A DNA stretch of 53,736 nucleotides, from NCBI GenBank assembly GCA_002339805.1, contig DDKW01000009.1:6484-60219 (forward strand), given 5' to 3'. The notes under the pieces are model-generated. The model was not told where the DNA came from. It saw nothing but the letters and a program-made list of their open reading frames with translations, and searched no databases. The DNA is from Dehalococcoidia bacterium UBA2588 (lineage in GTDB: Bacteria > Chloroflexota > Dehalococcoidia > Lucifugimonadales > UBA3495). The translations under genes were made by a program, and so were the position numbers. Below are positions 53,636 through 53,736 of the stretch, piece by piece. Every line of letters begins with the position of its first letter. Positions within the stretch are counted from its first letter, which is position 1.

Positions 53636-53736
53636 TCATTTGGTTCTTGCTACAAGTAAGGAAGTAGTAAGGGATACCAGAAAAGGAACGATAAAATTCA
53701 GGCCTAACTTATAGGTATCTCCTTGAATTATCGTAG
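53636..53736 (-). CDS. C-terminal end of a small membrane protein (partial; NrtS-like?)
   Basis: The minus strand is open from the right edge of the window to a TGA at 53636-53638. The 32 residues read I-I-Q-G-D, then TYKLGLNFIVPFLVSLTTSL and a basic end (VARTK). A hydrophobic helix with V-P-F-L-V-S followed by Arg/Lys resembles the last segment of the small NrtS-type nitrate/nitrite transporters, which have N-x-G-D ... Y-x-V-P-[FY]-x-V-S. The gap between the two motifs is shorter than I expect, so the family call is tentative. It converges on lexA with a 3-bp gap. The rest of the gene lies outside. Confidence 0.35.
   Translation of the reverse strand, partial: TIIQGDTYKLGLNFIVPFLVSLTTSLLVARTK

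Noticed and set aside
53625..53714. A 29-codon plus-strand frame overlapping the end of lexA.
   Set aside because: Short, unrecognised, and antisense to a better-supported minus-strand frame that continues beyond the window.

Overview
The window is one stretch of an AT-rich, tightly packed bacterial chromosome. About 52 protein genes, three tRNAs and one long SRP RNA sit mostly a few bases apart or overlapping. There is no insertion sequence, phage gene, CRISPR array or plasmid function. The gene content suggests a marine Chloroflexota bacterium of the Dehalococcoidia/SAR202 type. Supporting features are two divergent PlsY-like proteins (one with GGDG in place of GGKG), an actinobacterial-type inositol-phosphate synthase with a PimA-like glycosyltransferase, a luciferase-like oxidoreductase, XdhC/MocA molybdenum-enzyme maturation, an Alu-domain SRP RNA and LexA boxes of Gram-positive type. 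This assignment is an inference; no 16S rRNA gene is present.

Layout. 1-3743 (+): end of a corrin-ring cluster (cbiF tail, cbiG, cbiH), then an HpaI-type aldolase and a BtuF-like corrinoid-binding protein without a signal peptide. 3800-8259: flavin reductase (+), then alpha/beta hydrolase, gyrA and a catalytically degenerate class I amidotransferase (-). 8427-14558 (+): XdhC and MocA for molybdenum hydroxylases, tRNA-Lys, tRNA-Leu, two Opp/Dpp-type ATPases, lepA. 14555-15814 (-): DinB-like protein and GalU. 15914-18787 (+): large SRP RNA, ksgA, ispE, lgt. 18793-22281 (-): B12-binding radical SAM protein, a FabF and a small membrane protein. 22453-29346 (+): atypical SDR, folC, second FabF, alaS, ruvX. 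29347-30132 (-): nitrilase-family hydrolase. 30231-32690 (+): tRNA-Gln, short DapB-like protein, and a TPP riboswitch with terminator ahead of an SSS-family symporter. 32710-40799 (-): dnaJ, prmA, kinase-like protein, PP2C-like phosphatase, ino1, PimA-like glycosyltransferase, CDP-alcohol phosphatidyltransferase, ribH, luciferase-like oxidoreductase. 40975-44501 (+): rny, PHP phosphoesterase, PlsY-like protein, zinc-finger membrane protein. 44506-48566 (-): trpS, inositol-monophosphatase-family protein, PlsY, glutaredoxin, recA. 48761-53632 (+): NUDIX hydrolase, gyrB, rpsT, amt, lexA. A membrane-protein tail enters from the right edge on the minus strand.

How the parts fit. Most genes are housekeeping: translation and tRNA charging, topology, RNA decay, lipid and cofactor synthesis. 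Three themes stand out. First, ino1, the PimA-like enzyme and the CDP-alcohol transferase would together make phosphatidylinositol and a mannosylated derivative; an IMPase-family gene lies 10 kb away. Second, recA and lexA share near-identical operators, one lying exactly between the -35 and -10 boxes of recA, so an SOS circuit can be read from the sequence. Third, cofactor economy is prominent: corrinoid synthesis and binding, a B12-type radical SAM enzyme, molybdenum-cofactor maturation, and a TPP-controlled transporter.

The only stretch over 300 bp without a protein gene is 15815-16213; it holds the SRP RNA and its promoter. Promoter calls are by eye from -35/-10 matches, mostly with 17-bp spacers. 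TTG and GTG starts are common here, and several starts were moved inward from the longest open frame, as noted per gene.
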